In this document: one piece after another, positions 41,831 through 57,865 of the stretch
Layout of the letters: each line of letters begins with the position of its first letter
How positions within the stretch are numbered: position 1 is the first letter of the stretch
Assembly: GCA_012932865.1 (NCBI GenBank)
Contig: SAXG01000049.1
Location: 124,001 to 188,000, forward strand
Origin: Amylostereum areolatum
Lineage: Eukaryota > Basidiomycota > Agaricomycetes > Russulales > Stereaceae
Direction of reading: 5' to 3'
DNA: 64,000 nucleotides
Program-made: the position numbers and the translations under genes
Notes under the pieces: generated by a model
What the model was told of the DNA's origin: nothing
The model's database searches: none
Seen by the model: the letters and a program-made list of their open reading frames with translations, nothing else

Positions 41831-44800
41831 ATGCAACCACAGGACAACGCGCAGGATGTGATCAAAGGAGAACCCAAGCCCATACGCAAGCTCGACAAAA
41901 ATCTCATCAACAGAATCGCGGCTGGCGAGGTCCGCTCGCTGCTTTACCGTCCGACCTTCTCCTACTCATTCGGTCCACTCAGATCATCCATAGACCCGCT
42001 TCGGCCTTGAAAGAACTTATCGAAAACTGTCTCGATGCTGGCGCCACTTCCATACGCGTCACCGTGAAAGAAGGCGGGTTGAAGCTGCTGCAGATTCAGG
42101 ACAATGGCTGTGGCATCAAGGTGCATACATCCTCCCCTTCCCTCTCCTCTGTACCCTAACCGCATATACACGCGCTAGAAATCGGACCTTCCCTATCCTC
42201 GCACAGAGATTTACCACGTCTAAACTCTCCACTTTCTCCGACCTGTCCCAGCTGACGACCTACGGGTTTCGTGGAGAAGCCCTCGCCTCCATCTCCCACG
42301 TCGCCAACCTCACCGTCGTCACGAAGACTCAGAAGGACAACTGTGCGTGGAAGTGCGTCCGCGGCTGCTTTGCGTCCGTCTCACCACGGACGTTGACGCG
42401 CATATACTCATCGGCAGGGCGTGCTACGTCGACGGGGAGCTCGCGCCTGTCAAACCAGGCCAAACACCCGATCCTAAACCGTTCGCGGGCGTCGATGGCA
42501 CGACTATCACGGCATGACCTCTCACAGCGCGTATGTTCAGCTTAGCTTACGACGTTCTGTTAGGTGGAGAATCTGTTCTACAACACGCCCACACGCCTGT
42601 CCGCCCTACGCAGCTCGTCCGAGGAATATGCTCGCATCCTCGACGTCATCACCAAGTATTCCGTGCACAACGCCGGAGTTTCCTTCGCCTGCAAGAAGGT
42701 TCGTCGCGGACGCACGTCCTGACCTTCCATGCCATGCCTGACATGTTCTCCAGGTGGGCTCGTCCCGCCCAGACCTCTCGACGCCTGCTTCCTCATCCCC
42801 ACAACAAGCGATTCGCACATTGTACGGACAGAGCATAGCGAAGGACCTACTCAGCCTCGAAGTCAAACCTCCTGCCAAACGCAAGGGAAAGCGCGCGCGC
42901 GTAGAGGACGAGGACGAGGACGGCGTGCCCGAACCGGATCCGAGCAACGAAGTTGCCAGCGGTTCATGGAAAGCTGACGTTCATTTCACGAGCGCGAACT
43001 ACCATTCTAAAAAGACGATCTTCCTTCTCTTCATCAACCGTACGTCTTTGTGTTGTGCCTCGCCGGTTCATTCGTGTGACAACGTTTGCTTTTCGGCACA
43101 GACAGACTCGTCGAGTCTCCACGAATAAGGCGCGCAATCGAAGCTGTGTATACCGGTATCCTTCCCAAAGGCTCGTCGCCGTTCGTTTACCTCAGGCGAG
43201 CTCCGTTACCTCCGCACGTTGATTTAACGAGTACTTATACTCTCTTGTGACAGTCTTGAACTGGATCCGGCGACGGTGGATCCTAACGTGCATCCTACTA
43301 AGCGCGAGGTCCACTTTCTGGATGAAGAAGCCATCACCGAACGCGTCGCGGACGAGGTTCAATCTAGGCTGGCCAAAGCGGGTGAGCGGACGTTCGAATA
43401 CCAAGTAAGGCGTTCCTCTACCGTAATCTGCGCCACTGTTTCCTCAACGCTGTGCCCTGTTCTGGCAGACTCTCCTCACGGGCGGCATCGCCCAGCCCGA
43501 CCCCGGCAAGAAACCCAAGGGCAAAGAGAAAACACGCATCCCGGATGAGGAACTCGACGCCGACGCCGACGCCTCCTTCACGACCGAGGTCCCGTCCTCG
43601 CAAACCCCTACCGGCTCTGGCGCCGCGAAGAAAATCCTCTCGCAGCACAAGATCCGCACGTCCGCCGCGGATCGCACGCTGGACTCGATGTTCCCCGTGC
43701 TCTCCCAGACGGCGCAGATGACCCCCGGCGATGGTAGCGCCCCCGTCGAACCGTCCGCGCCGCGCAAGGCGAAGTATATCCAGGAGTCGACATGCTATTT
43801 GATCAGCGTGATGGCATTACGGAAGAGGGTCGAGCGGGGAAGACATAGGCGTATGTCGCAGTCTCCCTTGCACACCGTTGACGTTGTGTCGTGTTAACGG
43901 GATGTGGATTTGATTCAGAGCTTGCGGAGATCTTAGAGAAGCATACCTTTGTCGGTGTGGTCGACCTGAGACGAGAGCTGAGCCTCATACAGCACGCGAC
44001 GAAGCTCTACCTCGTCAGCCACGGCACCCTTGCGTGAGCCCTCACTCCGCCCTTTCATTTCTCTCGTTAACACGTCCTTAAAACCCAGCGAGGAGCTCTT
44101 CTACCAACTCGGTTTGCGACAGTTTGGTAATCTTCCCCGTCTCAAGCTTGACCCTCCCCCTCCACTGCGCACACTCGTTGCGCTCGCCGTTGCCGCCGAA
44201 GAAGATACGGAACAGAGTAACATGTCCAAGGCCGCGATCACAGAGGCGAGCCTTTCCCCCTTTCCTTCCCCTCTTTCTCTCCCGTCCCTCTTTCCCCACT
44301 CTGCGCACACACTGACGCGAAAGCAGGCGATCGTCGACCTCCTCATTGACCGGCGCGACATGTTTTCAGACTACTTCTCGCTGTGCATCACGGAAGACGG
44401 TTTGGTGCAGTCCATCCCGCTTCTCCTCCCCGATTTCACGCCCGACCTCGACAAGCTGCCGCTCTTCCTCATGCGTATAGGACCACAGGTATCTGCTCAT
44501 TCCGCATCATTGTTAACCTCGTCGGGCTGACCTCACGGACCAAGGTCGACTGGACGGGGGAAGAGGAGTGCTTCGACACTTTCCTCCGCGAGCTGGCCTA
44601 CTTCTACGTCCCCTCCGGTCTCCCAGACGGATGCGAAGATGAGGATGGCGACGACGTTGGAGCGGAAGGCGACGCAATGGCGAAGGAGGCAGGACGAATG
44701 CAGCAGGAGGCCGCGGAGCGCTGGCAGATCCAGCACGTTCTCTTCCCCGCCATGCGCCGGTACCTCTCCCCCGCCAAAGCGCTCCTCACGCACGACGTCG

Positions 44801-44850
44801 TCCAGGTGGCCAACGTGCCCGAGTTGTACCGCGTCTTCGAGCGTTGCTAG
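41831..44850 (+). CDS. MLH1: DNA mismatch repair protein MLH1
   Basis: MLH1 forms MutL-alpha with PMS1/PMS2 and acts in nuclear mismatch repair and meiotic crossover formation. The GHKL ATPase motifs are plain: [10 protein letters not shown] followed by [23 protein letters not shown], and [15 protein letters not shown]. The transducer domain is seen at [15 protein letters not shown] and [16 protein letters not shown] linker rich in charged residues (43490-43790) precedes the C-terminal dimerisation domain, which starts around ESTCYLISV and [13 protein letters not shown]. The protein ends ELYRVFERC, and the terminal FERC is a known MLH1 hallmark. The gene has about a dozen short introns; the exon join near 43850-43919 uses donor GTATGT at about 43852. 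All blocks are present in order, so the gene appears intact. Confidence 0.96.
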
Positions 44851-45074
44851 TGTCGGGATTCCTTTACAGTTTTCAGGGCTTACCGCAGCCATCAATACCA
44901 TCACCGGAATTGCTCGCAGGAATATAAGGGCCTGCCTTCCAGACATTGTATCGCTCTCTGCCTGTATGGATATGGACAGATGCTCTTTTATTATGTTATC
45001 CATGCTGCAATGCTACTCTCCATCCCTCCACCGGGCCTCCGCACTTTCTAGGCAAATACACCAGCGATCGGTTG
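44851..45074. terminator. Tail-to-tail interval MLH1 / DJ-1 gene
   Basis: 224 bp between two convergent stop codons. Must hold both polyadenylation regions; overlapping 3' ends are likely. Confidence 0.4.
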
Positions 45075-46020
45075 TCAAGAAGGGAATACCATGGGCGCGA
45101 CTACTTCTTCACGTTTGGAAGCACCGCAAAGCTTTTCGACCAAAGCAAATGCGAACGGAAACGCAGTGCCTATAAGCAACACCATCATGGACAGGACAGA
45201 CGGAATAGCCTTCATGTAATCACATACCTGGACCCCGACTACGTGCACCGTGAAGTTAACAGTTTCGAGCAAACAAATGAATGGGAGCCAGAACGCACCT
45301 GGTTATGAGATTGTCGGATACAACCACAGAGTCCTCCCGATAATCAAACCCTGAAATGCGACGAGATGATTCGACCGTAGTTGCGCTTATGCGACGGACC
45401 CAACTCACTGCTGGCCAGCTTCTCCTTGACGGAAGGGTGAGAAGTAAGAAGTTGACGCGGAAGCTCCGAGGTCAAGGCTGCCAAACTCCCTGGAGTGCCA
45501 GTTGAGTCGTAAATCAAGTCAGGATATCTTGTGACATGCGCCACATGCCTGCACAGATCATCCCCACGACTTTCTTCTTGTTGTAGAAGTCTCGGACGAG
45601 TTGCTGCACAAACGGGCTCTGCGACAGCGTCTCCGCGCCCTTTGCACCTCCGGGGATGATGATCGCATCGTATTGATCCTACGTGCATCGCATAAGACGA
45701 CTCAAAAACGCATGACCCTTGCCGCCAGCGAATTGAAAGGTCTTACTTACCGCACTGGTAATCGCAAGCTGGGCTTCGTGGATATCTGACATGATCCGAA
45801 CCCCGCGAGAGCACTCGGCGTACACGTCTGGTTCATCTGTGGCAGCCTTAATCAAGGCAGACGTGCATTCAACCCCTGCACGAACAAGGGTGTCGTATGT
45901 GATGGTGCTGGGTGAAACCGGGACTCTGGTGAATAACAAAGACAAGTACGATTAGTGGTCGAAAACACACAATTCCATTTCCTCTGTCCCCGAGGCGATA
46001 AGAATGAGTGCGGACGGCAT
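45075..46020 (-). CDS. DJ-1/PARK7 family protein (191 aa) with an 11-nt micro-exon
   Basis: Seven exons, 46020-45971, 45907-45751, 45678-45549, 45489-45409, 45350-45299, 45238-45228 and 45169-45075, join in frame to 191 residues, the normal length of DJ-1. The N-terminus MPSALILIASGTEEMEF and the block ITYDTLVRAGVECTSA are characteristic. The nucleophile elbow GMICAG contains the conserved oxidation-sensitive Cys, and SRGPGTAFPFA matches the C-terminal part. DJ-1 proteins act in oxidative-stress and reactive-carbonyl protection in the cytosol, with reported glyoxalase/deglycase activities. The SRGP segment depends on an 11-nt exon (45228-45238). The intron after the nucleophile (45490-45548) appears to use a GC-AG pair. 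Confidence 0.92.
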
Positions 46021-46488
46021 TCGTGGCTGGTTTGGTTCTATGTGGTAGTTAGACGGATGAAGTTCAAGATCCAAAGCGCGATGTCGATACCCGTATCCTT
46101 ACAATGACGTCAACCCCGAAACCGCCGCAGCATGATAACCTCACATCCGTGGTTGAACGTTGATAGTTGATACACGGAAGCATATTACAGTTTACTGTGG
46201 TGATATAACAGTATTCTACAGAGATGTGTGACGAGATCCTGGGAGCAGTGAGAGATCCATCCTAAGTAAATGGGGTTTCGAGTAACGTCGTACACATGAA
46301 TGATAATGTAGAGACGGCGATGCAAGAGAACAGGCCTAGATGGCATATCTAAGATGGCTCGAGTACAACAACGATTCCACAACATATAGAGTACATACCG
46401 CCGGAAGATATCAGCAGAAGATCATTCGCAAATAAACAAAATACAAATCGCATCCCGAGTAACTTCCATGTTCCCTTCAGCAACGATC
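46021..46488. other. Intergenic region between DJ-1 start and RdRP stop
   Basis: About 470 bp, AT-richer than its neighbours. It holds the DJ-1 promoter and the RdRP 3' UTR. No gene seen. Confidence 0.5.
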
Positions 46489-49400
46489 CTACTTCGTCGG
46501 CGCGAACCCCTGCCTGGACACCTTGTAACGATCATAAAATCCCATCTTCACGGTCTTGTGGGGCATATCCTCCAGCTTAATGTCGCATAGGTCACGCATG
46601 GCGACATCCCAAGGGAAGCGCTCGGCCTTGCCGTTGCTCTTCGCCCAGGAGAGCGAATATGCCAAGGAGGCGCGTATGAGCCGCGCATCGCGGTTTGTCC
46701 AGTGCTTTAACGTCCCGGGAGCTGGAACGTCCGCAAACTTGCGTGAGATGGAGCGAATGACGTCCTGGCGTTTTTCGATGGACAACTCCGTGAAGGTGTT
46801 CTTTCCGTAACGCGAGGCGAATGTGGCCATTTCTTTCTTGTGCAGGTGGAACATATTGGTGACGTGTTGCTCGATTAAACTGAATTCGTCCCTCCTTGGT
46901 CCTCTATCACCAGCCAGAGCGAGTGCCTCTTGATAGGGCTTCAGGAGGTCCTCGTCGATAGTCGGCGGTGGGAGTTTATTGAAGTGGGCTTCAACGCGTG
47001 CAAGCTGTTCATCTTTGGCCTTGCAAATTGCCTCTTCCATATGGTCCATGACAAAAACCCCAAGGGTTTTTGGACGACGAAGATATACATCGGACGAATT
47101 TTCTGTGCCACTTACTGCCCGTTTCCAAAATGGCATTTGACCGGCCCAGAACTCTTTTTTGTCCTTCCGGAATACATCGGGTTCTACGGCTAATCCAGTC
47201 TTGGTCCCATCGAGGACAGTGCAAAACCTGGTGGACAGAAGATGATTAGTGTCTGGAAAACCATCTGGACCTGAGGCTAACGTACATCCAGGCCAAACGA
47301 AGAGTCTCCGGGTGGCTGTAGCCGAAACGATACATTGCATTGTCATGCATAGCGGAATAGGTGCCCACGGCCTGGATGTTTCTCAGAGGGACCAACAGGA
47401 AGCGTTGCAGTGCTGTTGTTCTCTCCAAGGAAGGGGCAGTACCAGGAACGTCTTTCATGAAATCTACGACTTGTTTATTCTCTTCTTTGAAGGATTTCCG
47501 AAGGTCAACGGGTGGATCGGCATATTTTCGGTCCGAATTCGTGAACTTCTCGACGATCTCTGGCTGCCAGATCACATCTACCTTGTCACCGTCGTAATCC
47601 CCTATAACGCATGGTTAGAGGCTGCCATGCTCGTGAACGATAGGACCTACCTCCAGCCAATAGACTCGCCAGGGAGCGGGATCCTTTAATGGAAAATACA
47701 ACGACGTCGACATAATCGTCGAGTTCCGCTCTGAAGACCGCCTTGACCTAGAAACGTTCATCGCGTGAGATGGGCGCGCCGGGCAGCTGCATGTGGCCTG
47801 CACACCTTCTGTACATCTGTCGGCAGCTTACATGGGTTCCGGGTGACCTTGAGCACACGTCAGCCAGAAGAAATGTGGAGAGGCGGCACAGAGAATTCTC
47901 ACCAACACGTCCCCAGTAATTTTGTCACTCATTCGCCTGTCGGGCAAAAGCAGGTTGCGACTTGAACTCTTGACATGAATTTCACCCTCCTCGAGCACGC
48001 CGAAAGGGTCTGCATCTCGTCAGTTCCAACGATGCCATTATTGGAAAAGACCTTACCAGGGACGATAAAAGCCGAGCATGACATAGGAATGTAGAGCCGA
48101 TACTTGGAGACGTGAGACTTTACAGCCTTCTTGACAACCTCGTGGAGCTTCCCGGACAGAACAGGGTTGTTATCCGGACGGAAACCGCTGTCCAGAAACT
48201 CCATCACGGTCTCCTCTAGCGAGGACGGACAACCGCTGATCTCGTCTCCCCACCAAGCTGCCGAGCGCTCCCGCTGGACATCGGCCATGATCCCGCTTGT
48301 GCCAATCTCGTCATCATCTTCATCCGAGCTGTCGTCGTCTTCCTTGTCGTAAGCCCGTAGCCCTCGCACTCGCGCGGTGCCAGAGTTCTCGCGAGCCATC
48401 CGCGCAGTGATGACATGGCCCTCTTTCTCAACGGCAACCCATAATCGGTACATTGCATCCTCGCCTGTCCAGTCAATGAGGCCAGCGATAGCCTCCTGTA
48501 GTTGCATCTTCATGAGGTTTTCGAATGCCTTGTGATTGACGCCATTCTCCGCGAGGTTGATTATCATCTCCTTGGATAGGCGGATGGGACTACGCATGTG
48601 AGATACCCGGAGGAGGTCGAGAGAGCGGTGCGCTACATCGAAAAGGGTTTTGGGTGAATGTCGAATCTTATCCTGGGATGGACGAAGCCAGGCGGCGAAG
48701 GCATCTGATTTGTTGAACGAAGGGTCAGGATGTCGAATAAGAAGCCCCTGATGAACAACGTCGTCAATGAAAATAACACTTTCAATAGGTGAACGAGACT
48801 GACTTTTGCGCCACGTAACCGTATCTGGATAGCAGTGGGAGGATCCTTGCAGATGCCCTTTGCGCAGAGATAGTGTCCCACTGCAAGGTTGACGAAGCCA
48901 CAACCATCTGTCATCTCCATCTCAGACGGAATCTTTCCGTCGCCAGAGAACATCTCGGATTCTGCAATGAACAGATATATGATGGATAGGTGTAGATGAA
49001 GCTTTCAAAACCAATACGCACGAATCTCTTCAATGTTGACAATATCTGAGGCATCGAATACACCCCCAGGCACGGAATTAGACAAACCGAGTGCTGTGCG
49101 AGCGCAATACTTTGCCATGGTCTAATGGAATGATCAGAAACCGCCGAAGTAGGGAGGAAGTGTACTGACCTGATTACAGTTCTTCGCCATTGGATTATGC
49201 CATTCCATGAACTGAAGAAAGCTCATGCGACGTGCCAGTTCGGGTGCGGCAAGGACACGGGGGTATGTCTCATTTGTGGCCATGAGGAACGCCGTTCGTT
49301 CCTTGTTAGCATAAAAAAAGCGATAAACTCGGCCACAGAGCACGAAAGGTCTCAAGAGAAGATCCTCTAGATGGTTGACACTTTCGACGTTGCGAAATAT

Positions 49401-50357
49401 GTCCTTGTGGACCCGGACCCGGATGAGGAAGTCTGAACCGAATCGACGAGTGAAGCGAGAAGATGAACCAAGTTCCGGTGGAAGTAGCGATAGCTGCAAT
49501 TTCGGAGGCTTCGATTTTGCGACGAGAGTAAGTTTCGCAGCAAACTGAACTTGGCCTCCGTACCAGTCTTCCGGTATCTTGTCCTTCAGACCTGGCGCTG
49601 TATTCATGTGACCCATGCAGGCGCATTCGTCCACGTCCAATGCGAGCATCTCTCGGTCGAGTTCTTCCCAGGGTGCCTGTTAACGAGTCGACGGAATCAG
49701 AACGGTCAACCACAAGTGTATAACACGGTGGCACAGACCCTTGCAGTTAGCTCTCTGGTTTGCTGCATTGTCCCTGCTTTCTTCCCAGTTGCCAGTACGT
49801 CTCCAACATGCGGAGCGATTTCCTTATGGTTTCCTCGGAGATTTCCAAGCACCACATTCACTCGACTCCACGATATTTTGCCGTCCATCCCTAGAAGCCG
49901 ACAGATTTCCCACTGAACGCCCCAGGATAAGGTGCGTAGTCTTAGAAGCAAAGGAAGGCCCGGTTGGGCCTGCATATGCAAGCATCAGTGGCTCGAAGTA
50001 CAAAGAAATCGAGAAAGGAACGAAACTCACTATGATGTATGGATCTCGGAGGAGATCCAACTCTTCTTGTGATGTGGGAGCGGAGGACGCCGAAGAGCTC
50101 GACTCAGCGTTATCGAACAGAGGACTGGCTAACGATTCGCACGGAGATACCGAACGGCGCGCTCGTTTGTACGGTGGAGATCCAGGCAGAGAGCCGACTT
50201 TCTGAGTTGACTTGCGCTTGCCCAACAGGGTGCCGTTGTCCTCAGGCTCATTGTAAGCCTTGATGATGTCGTCGATGGGTTCGGTTAGCAAGTCTGAAAA
50301 GCTGATAGTACTGCCATCCGAAGGTTGGCGTTGAATTTCTTGTGTTGGTGGAAGCAT
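46489..50357 (-). CDS. Cellular RNA-dependent RNA polymerase (QDE-1/Rdp type)
   Basis: This enzyme copies single-stranded RNA into dsRNA for RNA interference and quelling. The start MLPPTQEIQRQPS at 50357 begins an acidic, Ser-rich N-terminal region with a basic cluster (KRARRS). Core blocks follow in order: IPSEMEMTDGCGFVN, FLDSGFRPDNNPVLSGKL, and YIPMSCSAFIVPG. The catalytic loop GDYDGDKVDVIWQPE has the three metal-binding Asp at about 47585-47599. Next is PLRNIQAVGTYSAMHDNAMY, and the C-terminal domain ends RQGFAPTK. At least ten short introns separate these blocks, but all core motifs are intact, so the gene should be functional. It lies alone, without Dicer or Argonaute beside it. Which of the usual several fungal RdRP paralogues this is cannot be told from the sequence alone. 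Confidence 0.93.
47585..47599 (-). other. Catalytic DxDGD loop of the RdRP
   Basis: Encodes DYDGD, the universally conserved metal-binding motif of double-psi beta-barrel cellular RNA-dependent RNA polymerases, directly after an intron boundary. Confidence 0.9.
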
Positions 50358-50913
50358 CGCATGAAGAGAGGGAAGGAGAAAGACGGAGAGGTCAAGACTG
50401 CCGAAGCATCTCAGCCGGGCGCAGGCTGAGGCGGCGTCGCGAATCCGGCCTCGTGGGGCAAAGTTCCTCGCGCCCCGATCATGTGATCGCTGCCTCTGAA
50501 TTCACACGGGTTCAACGTTCAGATCTTCAGATCTCGGAGTTCTCAGGTGCGTATCGATATTTTTGCACTTGCACTCGAACTTGAAGCACACCGGCTGGTA
50601 GAGTTTGCTTGTCTACTACACTTCTTGAGGCTTTCGAACGAACGAACTTGCCATGTTTTGCATTCGGAACAAGTGACACGGGTGGTTTAAGATAGTGCAT
50701 CGCCTTGCGGTATGATAGAGAGCAAGTCGAGATGGCTATAAATTAGCAGGGATCGACCCACCAGGAGTGCAACCGCAAGATGACACACGAATGAGGGGAG
50801 AGACAAGAAAGAGCGCACTGGATTAACCGCACAACGACCTGATAAGACTTACAACTACAGATTCTCTATGTTTTCAATCGACCAACACTTGCTTGAAGGG
50901 CCTGTATCGGCAC
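50358..50913. other. Intergenic region between RdRP start and ProRS stop
   Basis: About 550 bp holding the RdRP promoter and the ProRS 3' UTR. No gene or RNA gene recognised. Confidence 0.5.
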
Positions 50914-53640
<2,727 letters not shown>

Positions 53641-53835
53641 ACGATGTGTTGCTGGCCGGTCGGACTACCCGCACGTCGTGTTGTCGTGGTTGGAACAACG
53701 AAGCGTTTCATAACGCGCTCGCTAATTGGCCCTTTGAAGATTTACGCGTAGATGAACGGGGAGTGTAGATTAGATGTGCGGGTGTATGTACACGCAAAGA
53801 AAGTAATTATAAGTAAGATCTAAGGATACAGTGAT

Positions 53836-56800
53836 CTAAGGGGATACGCCGTGTGCAACTGTAACTGCAAGAGCATTCTCGCATCGCGAGCAGAGCGTTT
53901 CTTCCTCTTCACGCGTGTATGTCCAGCAACGCGGACATTTTTCACGAGATGCAGGACGTACGCGCACGGTCAGTTCTATATTATCTGCACAGACATATTA
54001 GTGTCTTGATCGACGGTACGACGCAATGGATCTTACTGAGAGAAACAGACTCCATGTAACACCAACTATGTGGGGTAGTTTCAAGGGACCCTTTATCGGT
54101 TACTGAGGCGTCCGAAACGATAAACAATGTCTTGAGGAAGTGCTCTGCCAATGCGGTTTAGACTGCGTGGGTGGACGTTTTGTACAAAACATACCTTCAC
54201 GCGTAAGTAAGGAAGCGATGGGTGTACAACGGGAGGACCCTTCGATGACTAAATCTACCTCAGCTTCCAGTGAACTGCTCAGCTCCCTAAGAGATATTCA
54301 GATCATTTTTGGTCAGACGTCGGAAAGGTAGCGTACCTTTGACCCCTCGCACGCTCCAAAAGACTGAGAACGACTCTCCTGATATGTAGAAGATGAGTCA
54401 TGTCCGCTTCAGCAGCAACATCCTTCCACTCCGGTGACTGGACAAGATTAAAGTTAGCTTGGTTTAACAGACGGTAGCAAGCCTTGGGACGCACCAGGGG
54501 CAGCCACTTTCGAGAGAATACTGACGGCGAGTTTTCCAGGTTCTGTGAGGAGTCTGCAAGAGTATAGTGGTTGATCTCCTCCGCGAGGTGGGGTAGGATG
54601 GGTGCGATGATGTGGAGCATAGTGTTGAGAATCTGTAGTGACGCTATTCAGACATTGTCCTGAACAAAACGCTCAGTGCGCGAGCACTTACATGGCGTAG
54701 AGCTGTAATAGAAGACTTGCGTTCCCAGCTATCCACACTATTCGCGTAAAGGTTGTCCTTGGTGATGTCAAAATAAAGCGAAGAGAGAGTGATGTTTGTG
54801 AAGTTCGTCAAGGCAGCCATCACTGTCACATGTAGGAAATCAGTCTGAGGAATCTCAGTGAGCTCTGATTTATTTTACCCTTCGGGAAATTGTAGGTGGC
54901 ATACCCCTCCAATGCGACATGTTCTAACTCGTATAGTCGACTCATCACAAATCGCTCTGCCTGCCCGATTGAATGAGCAAGCTATACTCAGTGGTCACGA
55001 TGTCGACACGCACCAGGCCCATTTCTTCACGTGTGACCACTTGATCTGAAGATCCTATGCCGCTTGAGCCCAGATTGCCTAAGATGAACCTAGCAGTGTT
55101 CCGGATTTTGCGAAGCGATTCAGCCGTTTGGGACAGTATCGTTGGACCGATCGATATATCCCGCCAATATTCTACCGTCGCTGCCCATAAGCGAAGAGTG
55201 TCGGCGCCATGAGCTGGTTCCTTCTGAGTATCCTGTGACTAATAGTCAGACACAGTTCAAGCCGACAGGAGGCTCGCACCACACCTTTCCACCCTTGACC
55301 ACGGTAGTTGGATTCATGATATTTCCCAAGGACTTGCTCATCTTCCTCCCTGCCTGGTCGAGCACCATGCCATGGGTAATAAGCGTACCATACGGCGCCT
55401 TTGCCACATTCTGAGAAGTAGTCTCGCCGACGCCAACAGCAGTCAGCAACTGGCTCTGGAACCATCCCCGATGCTGGTCCGATCCTTCTAGGCATACATC
55501 AGCTCTGTGACCTTCTCTTTCGTTGAGCATCGACCACGACGAGCCGCTGTCAAACCAGACGTCCATAGTGTCGGTCCCCTTGCGCCACTTTCCCTGATCT
55601 TTGAGAGCGGGTGGGACGAACTCTTCGACAGGTCCCTCCCACCAGTAGGCGACGCCCTTTTCCTTCAAAATCGGCAGTATGTGATTGAGGCTGTCGCGAT
55701 CGAGCACAGCACTATCGGTCGTGATGTCATGCAGAGAGGGTATAGGCACACCCCATACACGCTGGCGGGAGATACACCATTCAGAACGAGACTTGATGAA
55801 GGATTCAAGGCGATTGCGAGCTATCGAACGCCATGAGCTCATGACTTTCAGTATAGAGAGAATATGACGCACAGCCTTGTGGATAGAAAGATACATCTTC
55901 CAAAGCTTTTAGTGCGTCGCCCTTAATGCCATCTAGATTAGCAAACCACTGGGACGTAGCGCTGAACACGGATGAGCATGATATGATAATGATACAAGTT
56001 GCGCGACAGACGTACGTAACGAGAATCGGCTGGTCCGTCTTCCAATCGTACGGGTACCGATGCTTGATCTTTTCGAGCTTCACAAGTACCTGCATCTTCT
56101 CCAGCAACTGTACGACTGCCTTGGACCCCTCCTTGAGAACTTCCCGGCCCACTAATTCCTTGCCGGCAGTTCCTGCAACCTCGAAGACCTGATCGGTGAA
56201 TTCTCCCTTGCTACCAACATGGCAAATGATAGAGGATGAGGGCCCAAGTAGATCCAAGCTGCGAAATACGTTGTAGTCCTCCGCACCGTGTGCAGGAGCG
56301 CAGTGGACAAGGCCAGTACCGGAGTCGGAGGTGACGTGTCCAGATGGTAGGATCCTGAGTGAGGGTTGCAGGCTTTCTGAGGACAACGAAGAGAAAAGTG
56401 GCCGATAGGCTGCACCAACTAAATCAGCACCTGAAAGGACATAAACGGCGGTCAGGAAGTGGCACACGTCACAAAGAGGGAAATAACCTTTGAACTCGGC
56501 CAGGACGGACACTTCTCCGATGATATGCGCCAATGCAGAGAGACGCTCTTTGCCAACTATGAACGGACCTTCGTTCGATGTAGCCAAGGGTTGGGCCAAA
56601 ACATACGTTAGGTCTGGATGCACTGCAATGCCCTGAGAGCCACGGTGAGCGTCTTATTATGAAATCGTTATGTTGATTCGTACCATGTTGGCTGTTAGTG
56701 TCCAAGGTGTGGTCGTCCAGACAAGAAGCCGTACTTTGGAATGCATTTCGAGAATGGCCCGCCAAGCGGAGTTTGCTGTGTCAGATACCCGATCCAATGC

Positions 56801-57865
56801 GAAGGCAACGTAAACAGAATGGGAAACGTGGTCGTCTTTATACACAAGTTCGGCCTCGGCCAATGCGGAACGAGAGGACGGAGAATAATGAACAGGTCGA
56901 TAATGCCGATAGATCAAGCCTGAACGTGGTGTTAGCACAAAGCTGGAAGGGAATGCGCAGATACCAACCGCGGTCGACCATATGTTTGAAGACATCTAAC
57001 TGGCGCATTTCGTAGTCGTGGTCTAATTTCCACGTCAGCCCCGCGTCAGTGTCGTGAAAGAAATAGACCAACCTAGTGTTCGGTACGTCAACGCTTGACT
57101 CTCCCAATCTGCCATGATCCCGAAGTCTTGAAACTGAGATTTTTGACGCTTAATGGCACGATATGCAGTAGACTTGGCTAGCTTGCGGATTTCGCCGGGA
57201 GAAAGGGTGGAGTGATCCTGACGAGGATGAGATATAGTAAGTGCAAAGGACGACGAAAGAAAGGTCCATACACCATGCTCTTGAAGGGCCTTGTTTTCAA
57301 TTGGAAGACCATGGCAATCCCAACCAGGGACATAACTATAAGGTGTGAGCTATCAAGCTCACAGTTGGTGAGGTAACACGCACTGTACGCGATGGCCCAG
57401 AGAAACATGATACCGATTGATGATATCCTTCAGAATCTTGTTCAGAGCGTGGCCTACGCGAGCTCTGTCACCAATTGACCACTCGGAGGGAAGTTGTCGC
57501 GCTCACCCATATGAAGATCGCCGTTCGCGTAGGGCGGTCCGTCGTGCAGCACCCAAGACGGACCAGTCGCATTTTCCCGCTACTTCATGCCAACAAGTCA
57601 GCTTGGAACTCCAACGCTGTGCTAAAACCCCGACCTGCCATGCATACAGTTCATCGCACGTCTTCTTTCGCAATGCTACCTCGGTCTTGGTTGGATCAGT
57701 CCATTGAGGAAATTTCGTTGTCGGGAGAAGGATGGACTTCGAGAACTGCTTGTTGGGATTCGGGGAGGCCTTGGTAGACGCGAGACGCGGCCTTGGGTGT
57801 TCTACTCGTCGAGCGCGAGACACGATGCGCAGAGTATGCCAGCGCACTCCTCCATTGTGAATCAT
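53836..57865 (-). CDS. ISM1: Isoleucyl-tRNA synthetase, mitochondrial
   Basis: Class I synthetase for mitochondrial tRNA-Ile. The N-terminus from ATG 57865 ([20 protein letters not shown]) is basic and Ser-rich, as expected for a targeting presequence, followed by [13 protein letters not shown]. The adenylate site [16 protein letters not shown] (HxGH-type motif) is cut by an intron and continues [16 protein letters not shown] and [18 protein letters not shown]. The CP1 editing domain is recognisable ([27 protein letters not shown]). The [12 protein letters not shown] signature lies at about 55318-55350. The C-terminal zinc finger is [20 protein letters not shown], and the stop TAG is at 53836-53838. 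More than ten short introns are present. The bacterial-like architecture and presequence favour the mitochondrial form over the cytosolic one. Confidence 0.93.
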
